From: Linanthus parryae
Taxonomy: Eukaryota > Streptophyta > Magnoliopsida > Ericales > Polemoniaceae
Direction of reading: 5' to 3'
Assembly (NCBI GenBank): GCA_023055425.1
Contig: JALGPY010000003.1
Coordinates: 56,591,891 to 56,655,890, forward strand
Length of the DNA stretch: 64,000 nt
This document shows positions 34,770-46,320 of this stretch, one piece after another. The notes beneath the pieces are model-generated. The model worked only from the letters and a program-made list of their open reading frames with translations. It ran no database searches and was not told the DNA's origin. The translations under genes were made by a program, and so were the position numbers. Position 1 is the stretch's first letter. Every line of letters starts with the position of its first letter.

Positions 34770-34922
34770 ATTCTTACCTGGACGGGTCAATGGGTATCCA
34801 AGAAAACCCATGGCCTAGGGTCGTGAACTCCATTGCACATAGGAGTGGTACCGGTCTATGATGTGGAGTCGACGTCATAATTTGTGGCTGAGGGGGCTTG
34901 CGTCCGCGCGGCCCTTACCAAG
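34770..34922 (+). ncRNA. U1 snRNA gene copy 3 (variant 5' end)
   Basis: Identical in plan to copy 1: starts ATTCTTACCTG, lacks one G after GGAC, and keeps the U1A loop, Sm site and 3' stem-loop. Because it was duplicated recently with copy 1, the altered 5' end is inherited and not an independent change. Confidence 0.82.
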
Positions 34923-36717
34923 TTATTAGTTCAGAATTATAATTTAATTTTTGGTGTGTCTTTTTTTTTGTAGTTAACAGCCATGTTAGTTTCATAAAAT
35001 ACGGTTTGGCTGGCTATAGACAAATTACACAGTCGGACTGGCTTCTTAAAGAAGTGTTTCAGTAGGCTATGTACTTGATGCAGGGCAAACACCATTACAT
35101 GAAACTAAAGCATTAATTGTCACTCTAATACACTTAGAAAAATTAACCAATTGGGTTTCTGGATGGGCAACAAACTTTGTATCTTTGTGAAGACAACTAC
35201 AGCTTCATCTTTGTCCAAATTGAAGCTCAAGCCCAACAACATATATATGAAGCAGTCTTCTCGATCACTGCTGTCCAAAGCTCAATGGGGTTGCCTCTTT
35301 GTGTGATTCAAAAAGAGTTTGTTGGTTGGAATCGGTTAAAAAACAATATCATCCGATGATTCAAGTGAAATCTGGCCTGCCCGGCTAGCATCTAATGATA
35401 TTTTGATGCTCTCAATGTTACTACAATGTCACGAACAAACACAACCAAATAATTTCATCATATCCAGTCTTAGTTAAGGCTTTCAGTCTGCAAATTGCCG
35501 TACTATACTGGTGATTATAACAAAAGTCCGTCTTTGAAGTTGATAGTTAGACAAATGTTTTTATTTACATACGCAATGTATAAAAAAGGATTAGTTACCC
35601 AAAGAGGGTAACAGCAACATTGTCGCAATCTGTGTAAAGACGAGTTTAATGCCCAAACACCAATAGATGGTGTGTTGACCCAGTCATCACTGACACACTA
35701 TGAGAGATACACTTTGAGTGTGACAAGTCACATACCCGAAGTTTAACATTAACGCATCAAATAAGTACGGTTCGAGCAATGCGGGACTTTGTTATGAACG
35801 TAATTTAAAATAAGGATATAATCAATTGATTTAGATTCGGTTTAAAAGGCCTAAAGGAGAAAATTATCCAGCAATGACGAGGAAACTACATACATGGCTG
35901 GGCAAGGAAGGAATTATGGGAGGTGAAAAGGCTTGAAGCTTCCCTATGGAGAAAAATTGACTGCAAGCCCTAATACACTAGAAAAATTAACAAATTTGGT
36001 TTTTTGAGGGGAAAGAATTGAGCGCGCCATAACCAACTTTGGTATCTGTGTGAAGACAACTACACCTTCATCTTGTCCAAATTGAGGCTCAAGCCCAACA
36101 ACATATATATGAAGCTGTCTTCTCCGTAACTGCTGCCCAAAGCTTAATCGGAAGAGTTGGTTGGTTGGTTGGAATCGGTTAAAAAACAATATCATCAGAT
36201 GATTCAAGTGAAACTGGCCTGCGCGGGCAAGCATCTAGTGATATTTTGATGCTCACAAGGTTACTACAATATCACGAAGAAACACAACTAAATAGTTTAA
36301 TCATATCCAGTCTAAGTTGACTTTTCAGTCTGTAATTTATCCTACCATACTAGTGATTATACAAAAAAAATATTTATTTTCAGATAGACACACATGTTCT
36401 ATGTGGTGTATAAAAAGGATTAGTTACCCAATGAGGGTAACACCAACATTACTGTTGGGGCATTGTCACAATCTATCTAGAGGATTCATGTGTTTAATGC
36501 CCAAACACCAATAGGTGGTGCGTTAACTTATTCAACAGTGATACACTATCAGAGATACACTTTTTTGAGTGTGTCAATTGACAGACCCTAAGTTTAACAA
36601 AAACGCATCAAATTTGTATTTGTTCTTTTCATTTCAATAAATCTGATATATGAGCCTCTTGGCTTACACAATACTAAATTATTTTTTTCAAGGGAGGGTT
36701 TCACTACAGTAGCTTGT

Positions 36718-36895
<178 letters not shown>

Positions 36896-37633
36896 TATTA
36901 TCATGATCATCATCATCTTTTTTATTCAACTTGACCCTTCCTGTTCCTTGGCGTTTCCTATCAATTTCTTCGATCAACAAAACAAAAACAAATGCTACAA
37001 TTTTGTTCCTTTTATATTTTTCTAGAAGTGAACAACAATTCAATTTTGCTATAGAGTAAATGATGTGGCATTGCCCTAACCATACAGCACAGAACAAATT
37101 TTAAAGAAAAAGAGTGAGCGACAGACAAAAAAATGAATTTCATGTATATCATGACATGTCATGTGATGTATTGATTAAAATACCATGTCAAACTTGCTCG
37201 TGGAGCAAACAAGAATTACCCTCTCAATTGGCCACCAAAAGCTAATATAAAGCTAATTAGTTGTTCTTTTATATCCTTTTTCGACATCTTTATCTCGACG
37301 GGTTTCATATCTGGAAGCCAGACAGCAGCTTTTCTTGGTCTTCTGATTCTCATGAGAGTACCCCTGCCACAAAAGAGTCCTCCCTGGTCTCTAGCTTTGC
37401 TTGAGGCAAATAGTTTTTGAGTCGGAGCATTCGTCCAGCTTCAACCCACGCTTGTTGATTATTTAGTAGAGAATGTTAGGACGGCGGAGGCGCAATTAGC
37501 TCTTCTTGTATAGAATCTAGACTTGTTGCTTTTTCTGAAACCCTTCTAGGATCCCAGCTTCTTAGTACTTTATAACAGAGTGGGGTATCCAGTGGAACTC
37601 TGGCACCAAACACACTCAAATATTGCTTTTGCC

Positions 37634-37686
37634 TCCCACATCGAGCAGTTGGCGACACTATGAAAAAGAGACGAGTACATAAATAA
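37634..37686 (+). promoter_or_regulatory. snRNA promoter of U1 copy 4
   Basis: The upstream element TCCCACATCG is perfect (37634-37643); the TATA box is changed to TACATAAATA. Confidence 0.75.
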
Positions 37687-37708
37687 AAAGTATTGTGCAC
37701 TGGACAAC

Positions 37709-37862
37709 ATACTTACCTGGACGGGGTCAATGGGTATCCAAGAAAACCCATGGCCTAGGGTGGTGAACTCCATTGCACATAGGAGTGGTACCGGTCTAAG
37801 ACGTGGAGTCTACGTCATAATTTGTGGCTGAGGGGGCCTGTGTCCGCGCGGCCCCTACCAAG
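37709..37862 (+). ncRNA. U1 snRNA gene copy 4 (canonical 5' end)
   Basis: Begins ATACTTACCTGGACGGGG. CATTGCACATAGGAG, CATAATTTGTGGC and the 3' stem-loop with GGCCCC are present; the loop has TGTGTCC where others have TGCGTCC. The TATA box of the promoter has a T-to-C change, which may lower transcription. Confidence 0.82.
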
Positions 37863-39189
37863 TTATTAGTTTAGAATTATAATTTAATTTTTGGCGTGCC
37901 ATTTTTTGTTGAGAATTTGTAGTTAGCAGCCATGTTAGTTTCATAAAATACGGTTTGGCTGGCTATAGGCAAATTACACAGTCGGGCTGGCTTCTTAAAG
38001 AAGTGTTTCAGTAGGCTATGTACTTGGTGCAGTGCAACGGGATTTCAGCTAACACCATTACATGAAACTAAAGCATTAATTGTCACTCTAATCAACTTAG
38101 AAAAATTAACAAATTTGGTTTCTGGAAAAAATGACAACAAAATTTTGTATTTTTGTGAAGACAACTACAGCTTCATCTTGTCCAAATTGAAGCTCAACAA
38201 CATATATATGAAGCTGTCTTCTCGGTCACTGCTGTCCAGAGCTCAATGGGGTTGTCTCTTTGTGTGATTCAAAAAGAGTTGGTTGGTTTGAATCGGTTAA
38301 AAAACAATATCATCCGATGATTTAAGTGAAATATGGCCTGCCCCGCGAGCATTTAATGATATTTTGATGCTCTCAATGTTACTACAATGTCGCGAACAAA
38401 CACAACCAAATAATTTCATCATATCCAGTCTTAGCTGAAGCTTTCAGTCTGTAAATTGCGGCACTATACTGGTGATTATAACAAAAGTCCGTGATTGAAG
38501 TTGATTATGTTTTTAGTTAGACAAATGTTTTTATTTACATACGCAGTGTATAAAAAATGATTAGTTACCCAAAGAGGGTAATAGCATCATTACTGTTGGG
38601 GCATTGTCGCAATCTGTGTCTAATGGTCGAGTTTAATGCCCAAACACCAAAAAAGTACGGTTCGAGCAATGCGGGACTTTGTTATGAACGTAATTTAAAA
38701 TAAGGATATAATCGATTGATTTAGATTCGATTTAAAAGGCCTAAAGAAGAAAATTATCCTGCAATGACGAGGAAACTACATACATGACTGCGAAAGAAAG
38801 GAATTATGGGAGGTGAAAAGGCTTGGAGCTTCCCTATGGAGAAAAGTTTTGACTGCAAGCCCTGATACACTAGAAAAATTAACAAATTTGGTTTCTTGAG
38901 GGGCAAAAATCGAGCACGCCATAACCAACTTTGGTATCTTTGTCAAGACAACTACACCTTCATCTTGTCCAAATTGAAGCTCAAGCCCAACAACATATAT
39001 ATGAAGCTGTCTTCTCGGTAATTGCTGCCCAAAGCTTAATGGGAAGAGTTTGTTGGTTGGAATTGATTAAAAAACAAATCATCAGATGATTGAAGTGAAA
39101 CTTGTCTGCGCGGGCAAGCATCAATTGATATTTTGATGCTCACAAGGTTACTACAATATCACGAACAAACACAACTAAATATCACGAAC

Positions 39190-39575
39190 AAATCGTCTAA
39201 TGAATTTCCTTATGATCTACTTGAAACCTTGCACACATACAGACACTAAACATAATATATTGTCTACTAGCAGTTAGATACAATAATGAACCAATCATAC
39301 CTCTGTAATCCTTTTGATTCACACTCTTACCACTTGTATCCTTGTCTAAGGATACTGATGGACTCATATGGGTCTTTGCTACCTTGGACTCAGACATATT
39401 GTACTTGCTTAACAAGTCCGTTGGTATATTTCCCTTGATGCATAAATATTCCTTTCTTGATTTGGTGTATATGAATTTCAAGAAAGAAATTCAATTCTCC
39501 AATTAAGCTCATCTCAAAATCCCTGCACATTAGACTTTAAAACGCTTTAGAAAGAGCATCATTAGTAACAACAAA
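39190..39575 (-). pseudogene. Copia pol fragment in tandem copy C
   Basis: On the minus strand it encodes the region after the reverse transcriptase active site of Copia elements, including SPSVSLDKDTSGKSV and YRGMIGSLLYLTASR. It is the truncated left part of the longer fragment at 41281-43115, carried along by the tandem duplication. Confidence 0.82.
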
Positions 39576-39745
39576 TAGTAGAGAATGTTAGGACGGCGGA
39601 GGCGCAATTAGCTCTTCTTGTATAGAATCTAGACTTGTTACTTGTTCTGAAACCCTTCTAGGATCCCAGCTTCTTAGTACTATATAACAGAGTGGGGGAT
39701 CCAGTGGAACTCTGGCACCAAACACACTCAAACATTGCATTTGCC

Positions 39746-39797
39746 TCCCACATCGAGCAGTTGGCGACACTATGAAAAAGAGACGAGTACATAAATA
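39746..39797 (+). promoter_or_regulatory. snRNA promoter of U1 copy 5
   Basis: Perfect TCCCACATCG at 39746-39755 and a TACATAAATA in the TATA position, as in copy 4. Confidence 0.75.
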
Positions 39798-39820
39798 AAA
39801 AGTATTGTGCACTGGACAAC

Positions 39821-39974
39821 ATACTTACCTCGACGGGGTCAATGGGTATCCAAGAAAACCCATGGCCTAGGGTGGTGAACTCCATTGCACATAGCAGTGG
39901 TACCGGTCTAAGACGTGGAGTCTACGTCATAATTTGTGGCTGAGGGGGCCTGCGTCCGCGCGGCCGCTACCAAG
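39821..39974 (+). ncRNA. U1 snRNA gene copy 5 (changed pairing base)
   Basis: Starts ATACTTACCTCGACGGGG: the G at U1 position 11 is C, so one base of the splice-site-pairing region differs. The U1A loop and Sm site are kept. In the 3' stem the GGCCCC is changed to GGCCGC, disturbing the stem. Probably a decaying copy. Confidence 0.8.
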
Positions 39975-41280
39975 TTATTAGTTTAGAATTATAATTTAAT
40001 TTTTGGCGTGCCATTTTTTTTTGAGAATTTGTAGTTAGCAGCCATGTTAGTTTCATAAAATACGGTTTGGCTGGCTATTGGCAAATTACACAGTCGGGGC
40101 TATGTACTTGGTGCAGTGCAACGGGATTTCAGCTAACACCATTACATGAAACTAAATCATTAATTGTCACTCTAATCAACTTAGAAAAATTAAAAAATTT
40201 GGTTTCTGGAAAAAATTCAACAAAATTTTGTATTTTTGTGAAGACAACTACAGCTTCATCTTGTCCAAATTGAAGCTCAAGCCCAACAACATATATATGA
40301 AGCTGTCTTCTCGGTCACTGCTGTCCAGAGCTCAATGGGGTTGTCTCTTTGTGTGATTCAAAAAGAGTTGGTTGGTTTGAATCGGTTAAAAAACAATATC
40401 ATCCGATGATTTAAGTGAAATATGGCCTGCCCGGCGAGCATTTAATGATATTTTGATGCTCTCAATGTTACTACAATGTCGCGAACAAACACAACCAAAT
40501 AATTTCATCATATCCAGTCTTAGCTGAAGCTTTCAGTCTGTAAATTGCCGCACTATACTGGTGATTATAACAAAAGTCCGTGATTGAAGTTGATTATGTT
40601 TTTAGTTAGACAAATGTTTTTATTTACATACGCAGTGTATAAAAAATGATTAGTTACCCAAAGAGGGTAATAGCATCATTACTGTTGGGGCATTGTCGCA
40701 ATCTGTGTCTAATGGTCGAGTTTAATGCCCAAACACCAAATAAGTACGGTTCGAGCAATGCGGGACTTTGTTATGAACGTAATTTAAAATAAGGATATAA
40801 TCGATTGATTTAGATTCGATTTAAAAGGCCTAAAGAAGAAAATTATCCTGCAATGACGAGGAAACTACATACATGACTGCGAAAGAAAGGAATTATGGGA
40901 GGTGAAAAGGCTTGGAGCTTCCCTATGGAGAAAAGTTTTGACTCAAGCCCCGATACACTAGAAAAATTAACAAATTTGGTTTCTTGAAGGGCAAAAATCG
41001 AGCACGCCATAACCAACTTTGGTATCTTTGTCAAGACAACTACACCTTCATCTTGTCCAAATTGAAGCTCAAGCCCAACAACATATATATGAAGCTGTCT
41101 TCTCGGTAATTGCTGCCCAAAGCTTAATGGGAAGAGTTTGTTGGTTGGAATTGATTAAAAAACAAATCATCAGATGATTGAAGTGAAACTTGTCTGCGCG
41201 GGCAAGCATCAATTGATATTTTGATGCTCACAAGGTTACTACAATATCACGAACAAACACAACTAAATATCACGAACAAA

Positions 41281-43115
41281 TCGTCTAATGAATTTCCTTA
41301 TGATCTACTTGAAACCTTGCACACATACAGACACTAAACATAATATATTGTCTACTAGCAGTTAGATACAATAATGAACCAATCATACATCTGTAATCCT
41401 TTTTATTCACACTCTTACCACTTGTATCCTTGTCTAAGGATACTGATGGACTCATATGGGTCTTTGCTACCTTGGACTCAGACATATTGTACTTGTTTAA
41501 CAAGTCCGTTGGTATATTTCCCTTGATGCATAAATATTCCTTTCTTGATTTGGTGTATATGAATTTCAAGAAAGAAATTCAATTCTCCAATTAAGCTCAT
41601 CTCAAAATCCCTGCACATTAGACTTTAAAACGCTTTAGAAAGAGCATCATTAGTAACAACAAATAGTATATCATCAACATAAGTCTGTACTACTAACAAA
41701 TCCTTTTTATGATTCTTAATAAAAAGAGTTTTGTCAACCAGTCCTCTCTTAAAACCATTGTCAAGTAAACACTTTGAGAGTCTGTCATACCAAGCCCTTG
41801 GATCTTGCTTAAGGCCATAAAAAGCTTTGTCTAATTTGTAAACATGATCAGGGAAAATGTCATCTTCAAAACCAGGTATTTGAGCAACATATACTTCTTC
41901 TTGTAAATGACCATTTACGAAAGCACATTTGACATCTATTTGAAAAAGCTTTATGTGTTTATGGGATGAAAATGAAAGAAGTATTCGGATAGCTTCTAAC
42001 CTAGCAGCAGGAGCAAATGTCTCCTCATAATCAATTCCTACTTCTTGATTATCCCCATGTGCCACAAGTGTGGCTTTGTTTCTCACAACCTTACCATTTT
42101 CATCAAGTTTGTTTCTGAACACCCATATGTTTCTAATCACAGATTGTGTTTTTGGCCTATGAACCAAGTTCCAAACCTTGTTCTTTTCAAACTCTTTCAG
42201 CTCATTCTGCATTGCAATGATCCAATTTGCATCTTCTAATGTCTCATTTGCACTTTTAGGTTCAATCATGGATAAATAGGCACTGAATGCACAAAAGTTT
42301 GTTAACTGTCCTCTGGTCTGTGTACCAGTTGTTGGATTAGAGATGATATTTTTTGTTGGATAAGCTGACAAGTACTTGAACCTCTTCCTTGATGTCCAAG
42401 GTTCTGGTTCTCCATAGATCTTTTCAATACTTGAGAACTTGATGCAGTAGCTGGAGCACTCTGTGTTCTGTCAATTCCAGTCTCAAGGCTTTGAGATTTT
42501 GGCTCAGCAGGATGTTCAAGGCCTTGAGATTCTTGAGATTCTTTAGACTATTCCTGCAAGTTAGTTTTGCTTCTTTTCTCTTTCTCATAATCATCATTTG
42601 TCTCATACTTATTCAAGTTGAGATCTGCAAAACTTTCACTCAAGGAATCATCAGTACTTTCATCAAAAATCACATGAATACTCTCATTTACAATCTTAGT
42701 TCTCTTATTGAAAACTCTATATGTTTTGCTAGTTTGAGAATAACCAAGAAATACACTTTCATCACTTCTAGCATCAAATTTGCCAAGATTATCCTTGTCA
42801 TTATTATGCACATAACAAGTACAACCAAAAGGATTAAAATTATAAACACTTGGATTTCTACCTTTAAAAAGGTCATAAGAAGTTTTCTTCAAAATAGGTC
42901 TAATCAAATATATATTCAGCACATAGTTGGCAGTGTTAACAACTTTTTCCCGCAAATACTTTGGCAAATTACTTTCAAGTAGTATGGTACTAGACATGTC
43001 TTCAAGTTTCCAATTCTTCCTCTCCACTACTCCATTCTGCTGAGGAGTTCGAGGTGCGGAAAAGTTGTATTAGATGCCATGATTTGCATAAAGTAAATCA
43101 AATCAAGCTGATCAA
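41281..43115 (-). pseudogene. Copia retrotransposon pol fragment
   Basis: Minus-strand order, 5' to 3': end of the integrase (APRTPQQNGVVERKNW at about 43070, FKGRNPSVYNFNPFGC, FLGYSQTSKTYRVFNKRT), a degenerate linker with frameshifts (about 42370-42550), then reverse transcriptase (NKLDENGKVVRNKATLVAHG, YEETFAPAARLEAIR, FQIDVKCAFVNGHLQEEVYV, catalytic YVDD) and the start of the following region (YRCMIGSLLYLTASR). The frame is broken by a stop at about 41622 and by frameshifts. Gag, protease, the integrase core, RNase H and both LTRs are missing. It is embedded in a U1 repeat unit, with loss of a short piece of that unit. Confidence 0.88.
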
Positions 43116-43496
43116 ATTCTCTACCGTACTAGTGATTATACAAACTATTGATTTATTTTCAGATAGACACAAATGTTTTATGCGGTGTATAAAAAGGATT
43201 AGTTACCCAAAGAGGGTAACACCAACATTACTGTTGGGGCATTGTCACAATGTGTCTAGAGGATTCGTGTGTTTAATGCCCAAACACCAATAGGTGGTGC
43301 TGCGTTAACTTATTCGACAGTGATACCAGAGATACACTTTTTTGAGTGTGTCAATTGACAAACCCTAAGTTTAACAAAAACACATCAAATTTGTATTTGT
43401 TCTTTTCAGTTCAATAAATCTAGTATATGAGCCTCTTGGCTTACACAATACTAAATTATTTTTTTCAAGGGAGGGTTTCACTACAGTAGCTTGTAT
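43116..43496. repeat. Tail of a U1 repeat unit after the Copia fragment
   Basis: The unit resumes at the CTAGTGATTATAC word and runs to the next (ATT)n. No gene. Confidence 0.7.
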
Positions 43497-43509
43497 ATTA
43501 TTATTAATA

Positions 43510-43540
<31 letters not shown>

Positions 43541-43550
43541 TATTATCATC
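43497..43550. repeat. (ATT)n microsatellite, short allele
   Basis: Interrupted ATT repeats, about 18 triplets. Confidence 0.9.
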
Positions 43551-44233
43551 ATCATCATTTTTATTCAACTTGACTCTTGCTGTTCCTTAGCGTTTCCTAT
43601 CAATTTCTTAAATCAACAAAACAAAAACAAATGCTACAATTTCGTCCCTTTTACATTTGATGTGGCATTGCTCTAACCATACAGCACAGAACACATAATA
43701 AAGAAAAAGAATGAGCGGAAGACAAAAGAAAGTGGATTTCCTGGACATCCTGACATGTCATGTGATGTATTGATTAGAATACCATGTCAAACTTGCTTTT
43801 GAAGAAAACAATAATTACCCTCTCAATTGGCCACCAAAAGCTAATATAAAGCTAATTAGTTGTTCTTTTATATCCTTTTTCAACATTTTTATCTTGACGG
43901 GTTTCATATCTAGAAGCCAGTTAGCAGCCTTTCTTGGTCTTCTTATTCTCATGAGAGTACCCCTGCAACAAAAGAGTCCTCTCTGGTCTCTAGCTTTGCT
44001 TGAGGCAAATAGTTTTTGAGTCGGTGCATTCATCCTGTTTCAACCCACGCTTGTTATTTATTTAGTAGAGAATGTTAGGACGGCGGAGGCGAAATTAGCT
44101 CTTCTTGTATAGAATCTAGACTTGTTGCTTGTTCTGAAACCCATCTAGGATCCCGGCTTCTTAGTACTTTATAATAGAGTGGGGGATCCAGTGGAACTTC
44201 TGGCACAAAACACACTCAATTATTGATTTTGCC

Positions 44234-44286
44234 TCCCACATCGAGCAATTGGCGAAACTATGAAAAAGAGACTGAGTACATAAATA
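44234..44286 (+). promoter_or_regulatory. Orphan snRNA promoter (U1 copy 6)
   Basis: TCCCACATCG at 44234-44243 and a TACATAAATA box are kept, although the U1 body downstream is deleted. Confidence 0.75.
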
Positions 44287-44309
44287 AAAATTATTGTGCA
44301 TTGGACAAC

Positions 44310-44318
44310 ATACTTACT
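44310..44318 (+). pseudogene. U1 snRNA copy 6, reduced to its first bases
   Basis: Only ATACTTAC of the U1 5' end remains. The sequence then jumps to TGAAATACTTAAAAAAGAAGTGTTTCAG, which in other units lies about 0.25 kb downstream of the U1 start. The whole snRNA body, Sm site included, is gone. Confidence 0.8.
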
Positions 44319-46001
44319 GAAATACTTAAAAAAGAAGTGTTTCAGTAGGCTATATACTTGGTGCAGTGCAACGGGATTCCAGCTAAAAACAGTACATGTA
44401 ACTAAAGCATTAATTGTCACTCTAATACACTTAGAAAAATTAACAAATTTGGTTTCTGGATGGGCAACAAATTTTGTATCTTTGTGAAGACAACTACAGC
44501 TTCATCTTGCCCAAATTGAAGCTCAAGCCCAACAACATATATATGAAGCTGTCTTCTCGGTCACAGCTGTCCAAAGCTCAATGGGGTTGTCTCTTTGATT
44601 CAAAAAGAGTTGGTTGGTTGGAATCGGTTAAAAAACAATAGCATCCGATGATTCAAGTGAAATCTGGCCTGCCCGGCTAGCATCTAATGATATTTTCATG
44701 CTCTCAATGTTACTTCAGTGTCACGAACAAACACAACCAAATAATTTCATCATATCCAGTCTTGGTTAAGGCTTTCAGTGTGCAAATTGCCGTACTATAC
44801 TGGTGATTATAACAAAAGTCCGTCATTGAGGTTAATTTTGTTTTCAGTTAGACAAATGTTTTTATTTACATACGCAGTGTATAAAAAAGGATTAGTTACC
44901 CAAACAAGTCGGGTTTAATGCCTGAACCCCAATAGGTGGTGCGTTGACTCAGTCATCAATGATACACTGAGATACACTTTGAGTGTGATAATTCACATAC
45001 CCGAAGTTTAACATTAACGCATGAAATAAGTACGGTTCGAGCAATGCGGGACTTTGTTATGAACGTAATTTAAAATAAGGATATAATCAATTGATTTAGA
45101 TTCGATTTAAAAGGCCCAAAGAAGAAAATTATCCAGCAATGACGAGGAAACTACATACATGACTGGGCAAGAAATGACTTATGGGAGGTGAAAAAGCTTG
45201 AAGCTTCCCTATGGAGAAAAATTGACTGCAAGCCCTAATACACTCGAAAAATTAACAAATTTGGTTTCTTGAGGGGCAAAAATTGAGCACGCCATAACCA
45301 ACTTGGTATCTTTGTGAAGACAACTACACCTTCATCTTGTCCAAATTGAAGCTCAAGCACAACAACATATATATGAAGTTGTCTTCTCGGTAACTGCTGC
45401 CCAAAGCTTAATGGGAAGAGTTGGTTGGTTGGTTGGAATCGGTTAAAAAACAATATCATCAGATGATTCAAGTGAAACTGGCCTGCGCGGGCAAGCATCT
45501 AGTGATATTTTGATGCTCACAAGGTTACAACAATTTCACGAACAAACACAACTAAATAGTTTAATCATATCCAATCTAAGTTGACGTTTTCAGTCTGTAA
45601 TTTGTCCTACCATGCTAGTGATTATAAACAAAATGGATTTATTTTCTGATATATAGACACAAATGTTTTATGCGGTGTATAAAAAGGATTAGTTACTTAA
45701 AGAGGGTAACACCAACATTACTGTTGGGGCATTGTCACAATCTGTCTAGAGGATTCGTATGTTTAATGCCCAAACACCAATAGGTGGTGCTGCGTTAACT
45801 TATTCGACAGTGATACACTATTAGTGATACACTTTTTTGAGTGTGTCAATTGACAATCCCCAAGTTTAACAAAAACGCATCAAATTTGTATTTGTTCTTT
45901 TCAGTTCAATAAATCTGGTATATGAGCCTCTTGGCTTACACAATACTAAATATTTTTTTTCAAGGGAGGGTTTCACTACAGTAGCATGCATATTATTTTT
46001 A

Positions 46002-46228
46002 CTAGTCTTAACCCCGCGCCATGGCCCGAGCTGTGAATGTGGGGGAACAACGAAGCTAGGCAAATTCTGAATTGTAGAAATTGTATCTATAAAATCATTT
46101 TCATGTAAAATTGTAGATGGTTTATTTTACAAATTAGTAGAAGTATCTCTAAGTATTAATCTGGAAGCGATATAAGTAACATAAGATATATTCTTATTAT
46201 AGTTATTACGTAGCTCGAAATCTAAATG
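46002..46228 (-). mobile_element. Helitron 3' end (minus strand)
   Basis: On the minus strand the sequence ends GCGCGGGGTTAAGACTAG and is followed by T within the U1 unit tail. The hairpin is degenerate (CCGCGCC against GGCCCGAG). The body extends to the right but its 5' end is not found, and no transposase is visible. Confidence 0.6.
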
Positions 46229-46320
46229 GGTGCTCGCTCAGAGGTAGAGCATTTGAAAGCCACTCATAAGGTCTCAGGCTCGAACCCGACTATATGATGT
46301 AATTCTCAATATTCGCGTAG
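46229..46320 (+). repeat. tRNA-derived SINE
   Basis: An A-box-like GCTCAGAGGTAGAGC (about 46236-46250) and a B-box-like GGCTCGAACCC (46278-46288) are spaced as in a tRNA, but acceptor and anticodon stems do not form. CGACTATATGATGTAATTCT follows, shared with the fragment at 32634. This is a SINE head with its body, not a tRNA gene. Confidence 0.7.

Larger units (their letters stand above)
37464..39575. repeat. Tandem duplication, copy C (2112 bp)
   Basis: Directly followed by copy D (39576-41663). Both start with TAGTAGAGAATGTTAGGACGG, and copy C ends inside a Copia fragment at the word TAGTA. The same five bases occur at both breakpoints, so the duplication formed at a TAGTA microhomology. 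Confidence 0.9.
39576..41663. repeat. Tandem duplication, copy D (2088 bp)
   Basis: Matches copy C almost base for base. It is 24 bases shorter, mainly because a short stretch of TTCTTAAAGAAGTG-type sequence is lost near 40098. It continues into the full Copia fragment, so copy D holds the original junction. Confidence 0.9.
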
